Positions 1-7,111 of a stretch of DNA of 64,000 nt are shown one piece after another. The notes beneath the pieces are model-generated. The model worked only from the letters and a program-made list of their open reading frames with translations, did not search any database and was not told the origin of the DNA. The stretch comes from Ilumatobacteraceae bacterium (GTDB taxonomy: Bacteria; Actinomycetota; Acidimicrobiia; Acidimicrobiales; Ilumatobacteraceae). The number at the start of each line of letters is the position of its first letter. The first letter of the stretch is position 1. The stretch spans positions 1-64,000 of the forward strand of contig JAJTEL010000007.1 in the NCBI GenBank assembly GCA_021299715.1. Direction: 5' to 3'. The translations under genes and the position numbers were made by a program.

Positions 1-194
1 TCTTCGGTGCGGGAGTACCCGTCAATGGATGAACCATCAAAGGTCATTCCGTCGTTCAATGCGTTTTCCAGCTCGGCCGGGCTAATGGCGAAGCTCTTCA
101 ATGTTCCGAGAACGTCGGTGAACCACAGACGAACCAGGCGCACGCCTCGTTCTTCTACTGTGCGAAGCACATAGTCGCGATGTTGGTCAAGCAT
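1..194 (-). CDS. glnA: Type I glutamine synthetase, N-terminal fragment (cut by window edge)
   Basis: Translating the minus strand from ATG at 194 gives about 64 residues of a class I glutamine synthetase beta-grasp domain, with VRLWFTDVLGTLKS and TFDGSSIDGY. These match the N-terminus of actinobacterial GlnA proteins, which join ammonia to glutamate using ATP. The spelling is closest to the GlnA2-type paralogues by eye. A GAGG ribosome site lies 8 nt before the ATG. The gene follows glnII on the same strand but is separated from it by a terminator hairpin, so it should have its own promoter. The catalytic domain lies outside the window. Confidence 0.85.
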   Translation of the reverse strand, partial: MLDQHRDYVLRTVEERGVRLVRLWFTDVLGTLKSFAISPAELENALNDGMTFDGSSIDGYSRTE

Positions 195-251
195 GTCGCT
201 CACCTCTTCAGTCTGCCCCCGTATGGGGCAATGGGCTACTTAGAAAGCGAA

Positions 252-275
252 ACGGGGGGCCTTTCGGCCCCCCGT
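252..275 (-). terminator. Intrinsic terminator behind glnII
   Basis: A perfect 10-bp GC-rich stem closes a GAAA tetraloop (minus strand) 26 nt past the glnII stop, followed by a T-rich run (TTTCGCTTTCT). It separates glnII from the downstream glnA. Confidence 0.85.
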
Positions 276-300
276 CCCTAGTTGTTCTGGGGTTTCTGCG

Positions 301-1314
301 TTAGCCGCAGACCGTCTCAAGGATGAGGCGGGTGACCAAATAGGGGTCACAGTTGGCGTTCGGACGACGGTCTTCTGCATAACCGCGCTGGTCACGCTCA
401 ACCTGCCAAGGAATACGTACTGATGCACCGCGGTTCGAAACACCGTATGAGTACTTGTTCCATGGAGCAGTTTCGTGCTTACCAGTGAGACGGCTCTGAA
501 TGTCGTGACCGTAGTTCTCAACATGTTCAAGAACGCGTGTTCCAAGCTTTTCACATGCTGCGATGATTGCGTCGTAGCTTTCACGCATTGCACGAGTTGA
601 GAAGTTGGTGTGTGCACCTGCACCGTTCCAGTCGCCCTTTTCTGGCTTTGCGTCGAACGAGATAACTACATCGTGATCTTCGGCGATGCGATGGAGCAAC
701 CAACGTGCAACGTACATGTGGTCAGAAACTGTTAATGCGTCTGCTGGTCCAATTTGGAATTCCCACTGGCCGGGCATTACTTCTGCGTTTGTTCCAGAGA
801 TACGACGACCTGCATCGATGCAAGCCTGTGTGTGCTCTTCAATGATCTGACGACCAACAACGCGACCTGCGCCAACGCCGCAGTAGTACGGACCCTGTGG
901 CTTTGGGTAACCGCCGACGGGGAAACCGTATGGTGAGCCGTCAAGACGAAGCATGGTGTATTCCTGCTCGATGCCGTACCACATTTCTTGGTCTTTGTAC
1001 TTTGCAGCAGCTGCAGCACATGCGGCACGAGTGTTCGATGGGTGTGGTTCGCCGGTCTTTGCAAGAAGAACGTCGCACATCACAAGAACGTTCTTGCCAC
1101 CACGGATGGGGTCTTGGCAATGGAACACGGGACGAAGGATGCAGTCAGATGCATCGCCACTTGCCTGCTCGGTGGAGGAGCCGTCGAAGCCCCACTCATC
1201 CATTGGCATGTCGCCAATTGCGCCTGCGAAGTCGGGGATGACCTTTGTCTTTGAGCGGAGCAGCGGAGTGGGCTGCGTACCGTCAATCCAGATGTATTCG
1301 GCCTGAATGGGCAT
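301..1314 (-). CDS. glnII: Glutamine synthetase type II (eukaryotic-type)
   Basis: 337 residues, the usual size for GSII and much shorter than the roughly 450 to 470 of GSI. It makes glutamine from glutamate, ammonia and ATP in the cytosol. Visible family marks are EYIWIDG at the N-terminus, DEWGFDGSSTEQA, the catalytic-site stretch MWYGIEQEYTM, GTNAEVMPGQWEFQIG, and NGAGAHTNFSTRAMR with the substrate-binding histidine. The start is ATG with an AAAGGAA ribosome site 6 nt upstream. It is divergent from nadE across 171 bp and lies upstream of a second, type I synthetase gene on the same strand. GSII is found in some actinobacteria and rhizobia and is often nitrogen-controlled. I see no convincing GlnR box in the leader. 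Confidence 0.95.
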   Translation of the reverse strand: MPIQAEYIWIDGTQPTPLLRSKTKVIPDFAGAIGDMPMDEWGFDGSSTEQASGDASDCILRPVFHCQDPIRGGKNVLVMCDVLLAKTGEPHPSNTRAACAAAAAKYKDQEMWYGIEQEYTMLRLDGSPYGFPVGGYPKPQGPYYCGVGAGRVVGRQIIEEHTQACIDAGRRISGTNAEVMPGQWEFQIGPADALTVSDHMYVARWLLHRIAEDHDVVISFDAKPEKGDWNGAGAHTNFSTRAMRESYDAIIAACEKLGTRVLEHVENYGHDIQSRLTGKHETAPWNKYSYGVSNRGASVRIPWQVERDQRGYAEDRRPNANCDPYLVTRLILETVCG

Positions 1315-1473
1315 TGCGGTTCCTTTGCCTGAGGGGAGAATTCCCGTTGTCTAAGTCCCTACAGGATGTCACCTTGGAGTTTCTCTGCCTTTTCCCAAAT
1401 GTGAACGCTGTGTGAAACGGGGCCAGCCTGGTAGGGAACCCTTATAGGGCAAGGGGATGAGAGGTGGGGTCGT

Positions 1474-1479
1474 TAGCCT
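1474..1479 (+). promoter_or_regulatory. -10 element of leaderless nadE
   Basis: TAGCCT ends 6 nt before the GTG at 1486, so transcription should start at or next to the start codon. This spacing recurs at other operon-first genes in the window and supports the GTG start. Confidence 0.5.
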
Positions 1480-1485
1480 CAAAGC

Positions 1486-3159
1486 GTGGCCACTTCTCCA
1501 ACATTTGCCCCCAGCACCGGCCTTCGGGTGGCGATGTCCCAGTTAAACCCCACGGTGGGTGACCTGGCTGGCAATGAACAGTTGGCCCTCACCGATTACG
1601 CGCGTGCCGAAGCCGAGGGGTGTCACGTCATTGTGTATCCAGAGCTGACGGTCACCGGATATCCGCCTGAAGATCTTTTGTTGAAGAAAGCGTTCGTGCG
1701 CGACAACCGACTCACCGTCGAGCGAATTGCCGCCGTCACGAATGATTGCGTTGCAGTTGTCGGCTTCGTCGACGAAGAACACGGCGCGTTGTACAACGCT
1801 GTTGCGCTGTGCCAGAACGGCAACATCGTCGGCATTTACCGCAAGAGATTGTTGCCGAACTATTCCGTGTTTGACGAAGAGCGCTATTTCGAACCAGGCC
1901 CCGACATGGTGGACGGCCACCCCGCCGGAGCATTTACCGTGAACGGAGTAACGGTAGGTGTTTCGGTGTGCGAAGACATTTGGTTTGCCGATGGTCCGGT
2001 GAAGGCACAAGCCGCACACGGTGCACGCGTGTTGTTGAACTTGAACGGTTCGCCGTATCACCAAGGCAAACACGATGAACGCGAAGACATGTTGCGTGAC
2101 AGAGCACAACAAACACGAAGTGCAATTGTGTACGTCAATCAGGCAGGTGCACAAGACGAATTGGTGTTTGAAGGGTCAAGCGTTGTTGTCGCAGCCGACG
2201 GGACAATCGCATCTCGACTCGCATCATTCGACGCCGACTTTGGCGTTGTGAACATTCACGCTGATGGTTCTGTTGAAGCCGCGACTGTTGCTCCATTTGA
2301 GTCTGATCTCGACCGCGTCTATCGCGCACTTGTTTTAGGAACTCGTGATTATGTTCGCAAGAACGGCTTTACCGATGTAGTCATTGGGCTCTCGGGTGGA
2401 ATCGACTCGTCAATCGTTGCCGCCGTTGCAGTCGATGCTCTTGGTGCAGACCACGTGCACGGTGTGGCTATGCCATCGCGCTATTCCAGCCAAGGTTCAT
2501 TAGACGATGCAGAAAAACTTGCTTCTGCATTAGGTATTGACCATCGCGTCATTTCCATTGAGCCTGCATTCCAGTCATATCTGGACATGTTGCAACCGTC
2601 ATTTGAAGGACGCGATGCAGATCTCACGGAAGAGAATTTGCAGAGTCGTTGTCGTGGCACCACGCTCATGGCGCTTAGCAACAAGTTCGGGTGGATGGTG
2701 TTAACCACCGGAAACAAGAGCGAGATGGCCGTTGGCTACTTCACTATTTATGGGGATTCTGCCGGTGGGTACGCAGTCATCAAAGACGTGTTCAAGACAC
2801 AAGTCTTCGCATTGTGTCGACGCATTAATGAACGTGCGGGACGCGAGATAATTCCCGAAAGCGTCATCACAAAGCCACCATCAGCAGAACTACGGCATGA
2901 TCAGCGCGACGACCAAAGTCTTCCGCCGTACGAAGAACTCGATCCCATTCTTCGTCAGTACATTGACAACGACCTCGGAGTTCACGAAATTATTGCTCTT
3001 GGATTCGACGAGTCGGTGGTGAAGCGCATCGCCCGCTTGGTTGATGTCAATGAATACAAGCGCCGTCAGTGTGCGCCAGGAGTTCGCGTGTCTACTAAGG
3101 CTTTCGGCAAAGACCGCCGAGTGCCCATTACGAACGGTTATCGCGCCGACCGCGCATAA
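1486..3159 (+). CDS. nadE: Glutamine-dependent NAD+ synthetase
   Basis: 557 residues in two domains. The N-terminal nitrilase-like glutaminase has its triad visible as Glu53 (YPELTVTGYPPEDLL), Lys120 (YRKRLLPN) and Cys162 (VSVCEDIWF). The C-terminal synthetase domain has the ATP pyrophosphatase loop GLSGGIDSS near residue 303 and TTGNKSEMAVGY. It amidates nicotinic acid adenine dinucleotide to NAD+ using ammonia channelled from glutamine. The GTG start is chosen because it precedes the conserved LRVAMSQLNPTVGD and sits 6 nt after a -10 box. The next in-frame ATG at 1534 would cut into the first beta strand. The 3' end overlaps the convergent MFS gene by 22 bp. Confidence 0.96.
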   Translation: MATSPTFAPSTGLRVAMSQLNPTVGDLAGNEQLALTDYARAEAEGCHVIVYPELTVTGYPPEDLLLKKAFVRDNRLTVERIAAVTNDCVAVVGFVDEEHGALYNAVALCQNGNIVGIYRKRLLPNYSVFDEERYFEPGPDMVDGHPAGAFTVNGVTVGVSVCEDIWFADGPVKAQAAHGARVLLNLNGSPYHQGKHDEREDMLRDRAQQTRSAIVYVNQAGAQDELVFEGSSVVVAADGTIASRLASFDADFGVVNIHADGSVEAATVAPFESDLDRVYRALVLGTRDYVRKNGFTDVVIGLSGGIDSSIVAAVAVDALGADHVHGVAMPSRYSSQGSLDDAEKLASALGIDHRVISIEPAFQSYLDMLQPSFEGRDADLTEENLQSRCRGTTLMALSNKFGWMVLTTGNKSEMAVGYFTIYGDSAGGYAVIKDVFKTQVFALCRRINERAGREIIPESVITKPPSAELRHDQRDDQSLPPYEELDPILRQYIDNDLGVHEIIALGFDESVVKRIARLVDVNEYKRRQCAPGVRVSTKAFGKDRRVPITNGYRADRA

Positions 3160-4307
3160 ACAGTAATTGCAACAACCGTTAGCGCAGCCAACACTGTTGC
3201 ACTCACGGCGGGACCAACGGGTCCAACTGAGTCGTACAAACGTGTTGCCACCGAACTAAACACCGCACGTCCGCATGTACCCGCACCAACAGTAAGCCCT
3301 AAACCGATGCCGCCAGCAGTGGGAACCAAGTTTGCGGCAAGCGGCAACATGCTGACCAGCGCAAACTCGAAACCGGCAATGAACAGAATCAACATGGGCA
3401 ATGCAATGAGCGACACATGTGTTCCCACGCTCATTGCACACCCTGTGATGACCATTAACACCACTCCACGACGAACACTGATCTCTTTGCCCCATACGTC
3501 TGTTACGCGGCTACTGCCAATGCTGGAGACAAGCTCAAAAACACCCAACGCCACCACAACAGCAATAAGCGCGGCACTGGTGAAACCGAATTCATCTTCA
3601 AACCACGGACCGAATGTGATGCTCACACACTGGCTGGCTCCCATCAACAGGAAAGAACAAGCAAAGATCAGCCAAGCGTTTGCGGGAATCTTTCCCCGTA
3701 TGAATTCTTTGGGTGGGGCATGAGCATCGTGTCGAGGAAGCCCAGTTGCAATTAGGGCACCCGAAATAACCATGGCAACAGCACCGACAAGAAATCCGGC
3801 ACGCCACGAAATGAGCGCGGTTGCAATTCCCATGATGGCAACACCAATAAACAGCGACAGTGCCCACGAGGTTTCGATGATTCCGACGATGCGTCCACGT
3901 TTTTCGTAGGGAACGTGATCGTTCACCCACACAATCAGAGATGTATCGAAAAGAACCTTTGATGCGCTCATCAAGAACATGGCCGCAGCGAACATGACAA
4001 GGTTTGTCGAGAACGCTGCGAGCAAAACAGATGCCGTAATCAACACCATGCCAGCTGTCATGGCGACCAAACGGTTTGCCCTATCTACGTATCGTCCGAT
4101 AACGGGAGATAACAATCCGGCAAATTCACCAATAGTGAATGCGATACCTATTTCCGCAACGGAGACATCAAGACCTCGCGCAATAACTGCAATGAATGGT
4201 GGCGCAAATCGATAACACGCATTAGAGATGAGGCGTCCCCACACCAAACGATTCACGTTTGTGCGAACGACAGGTGCGTAAGAGGTGTCAATAAAGCGGT
4301 TGAACAC
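3138..4307 (-). CDS. Major facilitator superfamily transporter
   Basis: 389 residues, about twelve hydrophobic segments, in the plasma membrane. The loop between helices 2 and 3 has GRYVDRANR, a form of the MFS motif A. A central hydrophilic loop (around residues 185 to 200, GLPRHDAHAPPKEF) divides two six-helix halves. It is most likely a proton-driven exporter or permease, but the substrate cannot be read from the sequence. It starts with GTG 2 nt after the stop of the phosphatase gene, so the two are translationally coupled. Its last 22 bp overlap the end of nadE on the other strand. Confidence 0.85.
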   Translation of the reverse strand: MFNRFIDTSYAPVVRTNVNRLVWGRLISNACYRFAPPFIAVIARGLDVSVAEIGIAFTIGEFAGLLSPVIGRYVDRANRLVAMTAGMVLITASVLLAAFSTNLVMFAAAMFLMSASKVLFDTSLIVWVNDHVPYEKRGRIVGIIETSWALSLFIGVAIMGIATALISWRAGFLVGAVAMVISGALIATGLPRHDAHAPPKEFIRGKIPANAWLIFACSFLLMGASQCVSITFGPWFEDEFGFTSAALIAVVVALGVFELVSSIGSSRVTDVWGKEISVRRGVVLMVITGCAMSVGTHVSLIALPMLILFIAGFEFALVSMLPLAANLVPTAGGIGLGLTVGAGTCGRAVFSSVATRLYDSVGPVGPAVSATVLAALTVVAITVYARSAR

Positions 4308-4309
4308 GC

Positions 4310-4912
4310 TTACAACTCTTCGCCAAGTTCACCATGTTCAAACAGATCGACCACGTCGCCAATTTCTATGGAAGAAGACGAGCCCGGTGTGACAATGAAA
4401 TGGCATCCACCAAGGTTGGCAATGCGCGTGTCTGAAACTCGATGCGCGCGTCGCATCACCCGAATGACGCCGGCATGTGCAACACACAACACCTCGCTAC
4501 CAGGAAACTGTTCCGCCAAATCAAACAATGCTGCCGATACTCGCGTGACAATCGAGTCATCGCTTTCGAAACCAGGTGGACGTTTGTGTTCATCCAAATA
4601 GCCGGGCCAATCGCGTTCAATTTGTGTGTGCGTGAGTCCTTGCCATTCGCCTACATCGGTCTCACGTAAGCGCGGGTCGGGGGGCAAAATGCCAACTCCT
4701 AATCCGTTAGCGATGATGGTGGCGGTGAGATGCGCGCGACGTAGGTCGCTAGAGACAATGGCATCGAACATGCCCAATTTCTCTGACGCCCGGCGAGCTT
4801 GCTCGTACCCCAAGTCGGTGAGTTCGATATCGGCCTGACCTTGCCAGCGACCCATGGCATTCCATTCGCTCTGTCCATGGCGCAACATGAGAATTCGGGT
4901 CGGGGTGGTCAC
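4310..4912 (-). CDS. Histidine phosphatase family protein (phosphoglycerate mutase-like)
   Basis: 200 residues. The catalytic RHG motif is in MLRHGQSEWN near the N-terminus, the second acid and arginine are in LRETDVGEWQGL, and the second catalytic histidine is in CVAHAGVIRVM. Such enzymes remove or transfer phosphate through a phosphohistidine. Substrates range from sugar phosphates to cobalamin or phosphoglycerate intermediates, and none can be assigned here. The GTG start is supported by TACAAT lying exactly 6 nt upstream (leaderless). It is first of a two-gene unit with the MFS transporter. Confidence 0.9.
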   Translation of the reverse strand: MTTPTRILMLRHGQSEWNAMGRWQGQADIELTDLGYEQARRASEKLGMFDAIVSSDLRRAHLTATIIANGLGVGILPPDPRLRETDVGEWQGLTHTQIERDWPGYLDEHKRPPGFESDDSIVTRVSAALFDLAEQFPGSEVLCVAHAGVIRVMRRAHRVSDTRIANLGGCHFIVTPGSSSSIEIGDVVDLFEHGELGEEL

Positions 4913-4918
4913 CGTTCC

Positions 4919-4924
4919 ATTGTA
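4919..4924 (-). promoter_or_regulatory. -10 element of leaderless phosphatase gene
   Basis: Minus-strand TACAAT followed by 6 nt and the GTG start at 4912. It lies in the 86-bp gap behind the selenoprotein gene, so the phosphatase-MFS pair is probably transcribed independently. Confidence 0.5.
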
Positions 4925-4998
4925 GTTCTGTGATGTTGCAGTGCTCTTTGACGCGCACAGTTATCTGGCTCTCAGCCAGCGATGTCGTTCAACAGCAC

Positions 4999-5526
4999 CT
5001 ATTCGGTGATGGCGGCAAGAATTTGGTCGAACACCGAATCGGCAAGGTCGCGCATTTCAGCGTCTGTTCGATCTTGGATGGGGTGAGACGTAAAGACTCT
5101 GCGAAGAGTGGGAAATCCGAGAGCCTGAGATTGTGCGTCGGCGGCCGAGACGAATTCATCGGAGGCGACGAACACCCCAGGTACTCCTCGAAGTTCTAAA
5201 TCTGCGATGTCATGCACACTGCATGTCGTACAGCTGCCTCAATCGGCAAGGGCTTCAATGACCAACGTGCACTGAGTAGAAATTTCGTGGCGCAGGTCAA
5301 CTGGAGCAGGTTTAGTAAATGTTGGCTTCGCGAATCGCAAGACCTTCGCACCGCGTTCCGTTAAGCGTTCTTCGAGTCGATCAAGAAAAACGTTTCCACG
5401 CGGCTTCGAAATATCCAGCAAACCAATTGTGTGTCCGCTGATGCTGCCAGGGCGTTGCAACAACTCGCGTGTTGCAGGCTTTGACTCATTGGTCGGATCG
5501 AGAATGGTGATGGAAGCCATTGGCAT
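4999..5526 (-). CDS. UGSC-motif selenoprotein (in-frame TGA read as selenocysteine)
   Basis: Conventional translation stops after 95 codons, but the frame continues without interruption through TGA (5241 to 5239) for 79 more codons, giving 175 residues with ALADUGSCTTCSVHD at the join: Sec96, Cys99 and Cys102. The UGSC motif defines a known bacterial (seleno)protein family found in sequence surveys. Its reaction is not known to me. The Sec-G-S-Cys motif suggests a redox or thiol chemistry active site (inference). A hairpin with a GTG loop starts 13 nt after the TGA, as bacterial SECIS elements require, and tRNA-Sec, selA, selB and selD are adjacent. The ATG at 5526 follows the thioredoxin-fused gene by 20 bp, so the two are probably one operon and partners. 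It would be miscalled as two ORFs or a pseudogene. Confidence 0.93.
5211..5241 (-). promoter_or_regulatory. Sec codon TGA plus putative bacterial SECIS hairpin
   Basis: On the minus strand, TGA is followed by 13 nt and then CATGCA-GTG-TGCATG, a perfect 6-bp stem with a three-base loop containing G and U. The loop lies about 20 nt after the UGA, within the range known for SelB-recruiting elements. It is fully inside the coding sequence. Confidence 0.75.
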
Positions 5527-5546
5527 CAGTATGTCACGGTCGAGCG

Positions 5547-6992
5547 CTACGCAGTGACGACGCGGGTGACGGGGTCGCTACCAATTTTTCCGTTTGCCCA
5601 GCCGGCAACTATTGACGAGAACAGTCCTGCGCCACCGCCGGCGTACGTGACCAATAGTCCACCTGGCCGGAATTTGGGCAATGTTGCCGATTCAAGATGG
5701 GGTGGTACGCCTTCAGCCATTCCGTGCGCTCCACGAACTAAGTCGGTTCCTGGACGAAGGGAGCGCTGCGTTACCTCTTCAATCAACTTCTCTCGTGTCC
5801 AGCCTGCTTCGGCGAAGACACGACCGTGGTCGGGGCTGACGGTCAAGATTGCATCGAAACCAATCACCAGTTTTGGGTGGTGCACCGTGAGCAAACACGC
5901 AACATAGGAATTCACAAGTTCGTCCGCGGTACGTGCAAGTTGGTCAACAACACAACGAGGTCCTTCGCCGGCAAACACCGTGACGGCATTAACCCCCTGC
6001 GGAACGCCACGTTCCACGGAGAGTGGTGTGAACGGAGAACGCTCTTCGTCTTCTGCAAAACAAAATGTGATTTTCCCCGGATTGCCATGAGTGGCGCGGT
6101 CAACTTCTCCGGGTCGGCCACCGCCAACATTGCGAACAGTTAGTTGCACTGCTCGGCCAATTGTGTTGTTTGCGCGATTTCCCTGACCGAATGTATTGAT
6201 TCCGGAATTCATGCCAATTGCTCGCGTTCCAGGACCGTTACACACGATGACAGGTCCAACAGGCATGGTGGTTGCAAGTACGCCATGCATATTGAATTCG
6301 TCATTGCATACTGCTTCAAGTGCCGCAATAACCCACGGCAAGTACTCGGGCAAACATCCAGCCATGACAGCGTTAATCGCAATTTTTTCAATGGTGAGTT
6401 CCACCAAATCTGGTGGACATAACGCAACAACATCTTGCGGGTGTCGTGTCGTGCCTGTGAGCATCTTCAAAACACGCTCACGGGTTGGTGGAATGACGGG
6501 TAATCCGTCTGTCCAGCCTCGTGCATACATTGCTTCGAATTCATCTTCTGCTGTAGAGAATTCAATCGTGCGAGAAATCACTGGTGAGTCCGTGAACCGT
6601 GCGCGCAACGCATCAACAATGTCGGGGTCAACACTCATTGATCCGCACCCTGGTCGCATATCGGGAAGTTCTTCACCCAGTGTGTGCACTCCGGTGATGT
6701 TGCGCCAGTTTTCTTTTGACCATCCAATGGTTCGATCAATCTCTTGACCATTTTCAATTTTCAAAACTGTGGGAACTGTTTCAATGTCGTAGTGCCACGA
6801 GATTGACAGGTCTGCGTCGTGATGCGATATCACCGACGGTGGAAACGACGGGTCGTCTTGTGTGTACACCGTGAGGGGAATGTTTGTTGCAGCCAACTCG
6901 GCAAGCACCGGATCCACCATTTGGCATGTGGCGCATTCGCGTTTTACAACAACAACGAGGCCTTCGGGGAGAACAGGAGCAGTGCGTGCCAT
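5547..6992 (-). CDS. Thioredoxin-fold fused protein, partner of the UGSC selenoprotein
   Basis: 481 residues. Residues 1 to about 105 look like a thioredoxin fold: a beta strand, then ECATC (Cys20, Cys23) and a later ETVPTVLKIENG with the expected cis-proline region. A linker carries PGCGS (Cys116). The remaining ~350 residues are a domain I do not recognise, with strongly motif-like stretches GWTDGLPVIPPT, NNTIGRAVQLTVRNVGGG, HGNPGKITFCFAED and a C-terminal GGGAGLFSSIVAGW. There is no signal peptide, so it should be cytosolic. It is the gene directly upstream of the UGSC selenoprotein, and the CxxC suggests it could reduce or exchange disulfides with it (inference). TACCGT lies 6 nt before the ATG, so it is likely leaderless; it could also be reached by read-through from selA-selB. 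Confidence 0.7.
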   Translation of the reverse strand: MARTAPVLPEGLVVVVKRECATCQMVDPVLAELAATNIPLTVYTQDDPSFPPSVISHHDADLSISWHYDIETVPTVLKIENGQEIDRTIGWSKENWRNITGVHTLGEELPDMRPGCGSMSVDPDIVDALRARFTDSPVISRTIEFSTAEDEFEAMYARGWTDGLPVIPPTRERVLKMLTGTTRHPQDVVALCPPDLVELTIEKIAINAVMAGCLPEYLPWVIAALEAVCNDEFNMHGVLATTMPVGPVIVCNGPGTRAIGMNSGINTFGQGNRANNTIGRAVQLTVRNVGGGRPGEVDRATHGNPGKITFCFAEDEERSPFTPLSVERGVPQGVNAVTVFAGEGPRCVVDQLARTADELVNSYVACLLTVHHPKLVIGFDAILTVSPDHGRVFAEAGWTREKLIEEVTQRSLRPGTDLVRGAHGMAEGVPPHLESATLPKFRPGGLLVTYAGGGAGLFSSIVAGWANGKIGSDPVTRVVTA

Positions 6993-6998
6993 GTGAGA

Positions 6999-7008
6999 AC
7001 GGTACCCT
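6999..7008. promoter_or_regulatory. Overlapping divergent -10 boxes for tRNA-Sec and the thioredoxin-fused gene
   Basis: Plus strand TACCCT (7003 to 7008) ends 6 nt before the tRNA 5' end at 7015. Minus strand TACCGT (7004 to 6999) ends 6 nt before the ATG at 6992. The two boxes share the TA of a GGTACC palindrome. Confidence 0.5.
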
Positions 7009-7014
7009 CATGGC

Positions 7015-7110
7015 GGGGGCGTACGAGTACCTGGTGGGCTTCACTGTCTTCAACACAGTTGGAACGGGCGATCCCCGTTCGGCGGGTTCGATTCCCGTCC
7101 GCCTCCGCCA
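7015..7110 (+). tRNA. selC: tRNA-Sec, anticodon TCA, CCA encoded
   Basis: 96 nt ending in an encoded GCCA like other bacterial tRNA-Sec genes. The anticodon stem is a perfect 5 bp (7043 to 7047 with 7055 to 7059) around a loop with TCA at 7050 to 7052. The long variable arm has 7 bp (7062 to 7068 with 7074 to 7080). The T loop is TTCGATT, and acceptor plus T stems form 13 stacked pairs, the hallmark of bacterial tRNA-Sec. The D arm is imperfect (an inner 2x2 mismatch). It decodes the UGA in the adjacent selenoprotein gene after serine charging and conversion by SelA. It lies head-on to selB, whose stop codon is 1 bp from the tRNA 3' end. Confidence 0.95.
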
Positions 7111-7111
7111 C

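Noticed and set aside
1315-1485. GlnR box between glnII and nadE
   Set aside because: GTTTCAC- and GTGAC-like pieces exist, but none gives two properly spaced half-sites.
5239-5241. TGA in the 5526 to 4999 gene as a nonsense mutation (pseudogene)
   Set aside because: The frame stays open and protein-like on both sides, the residues form the known UGSC motif, a SECIS-like hairpin follows, and the Sec machinery is adjacent.
7062-7080. The strong hairpin near 7070 as a terminator for selB or the thioredoxin-fused gene
   Set aside because: It is the variable arm of tRNA-Sec and has no T-run behind it.
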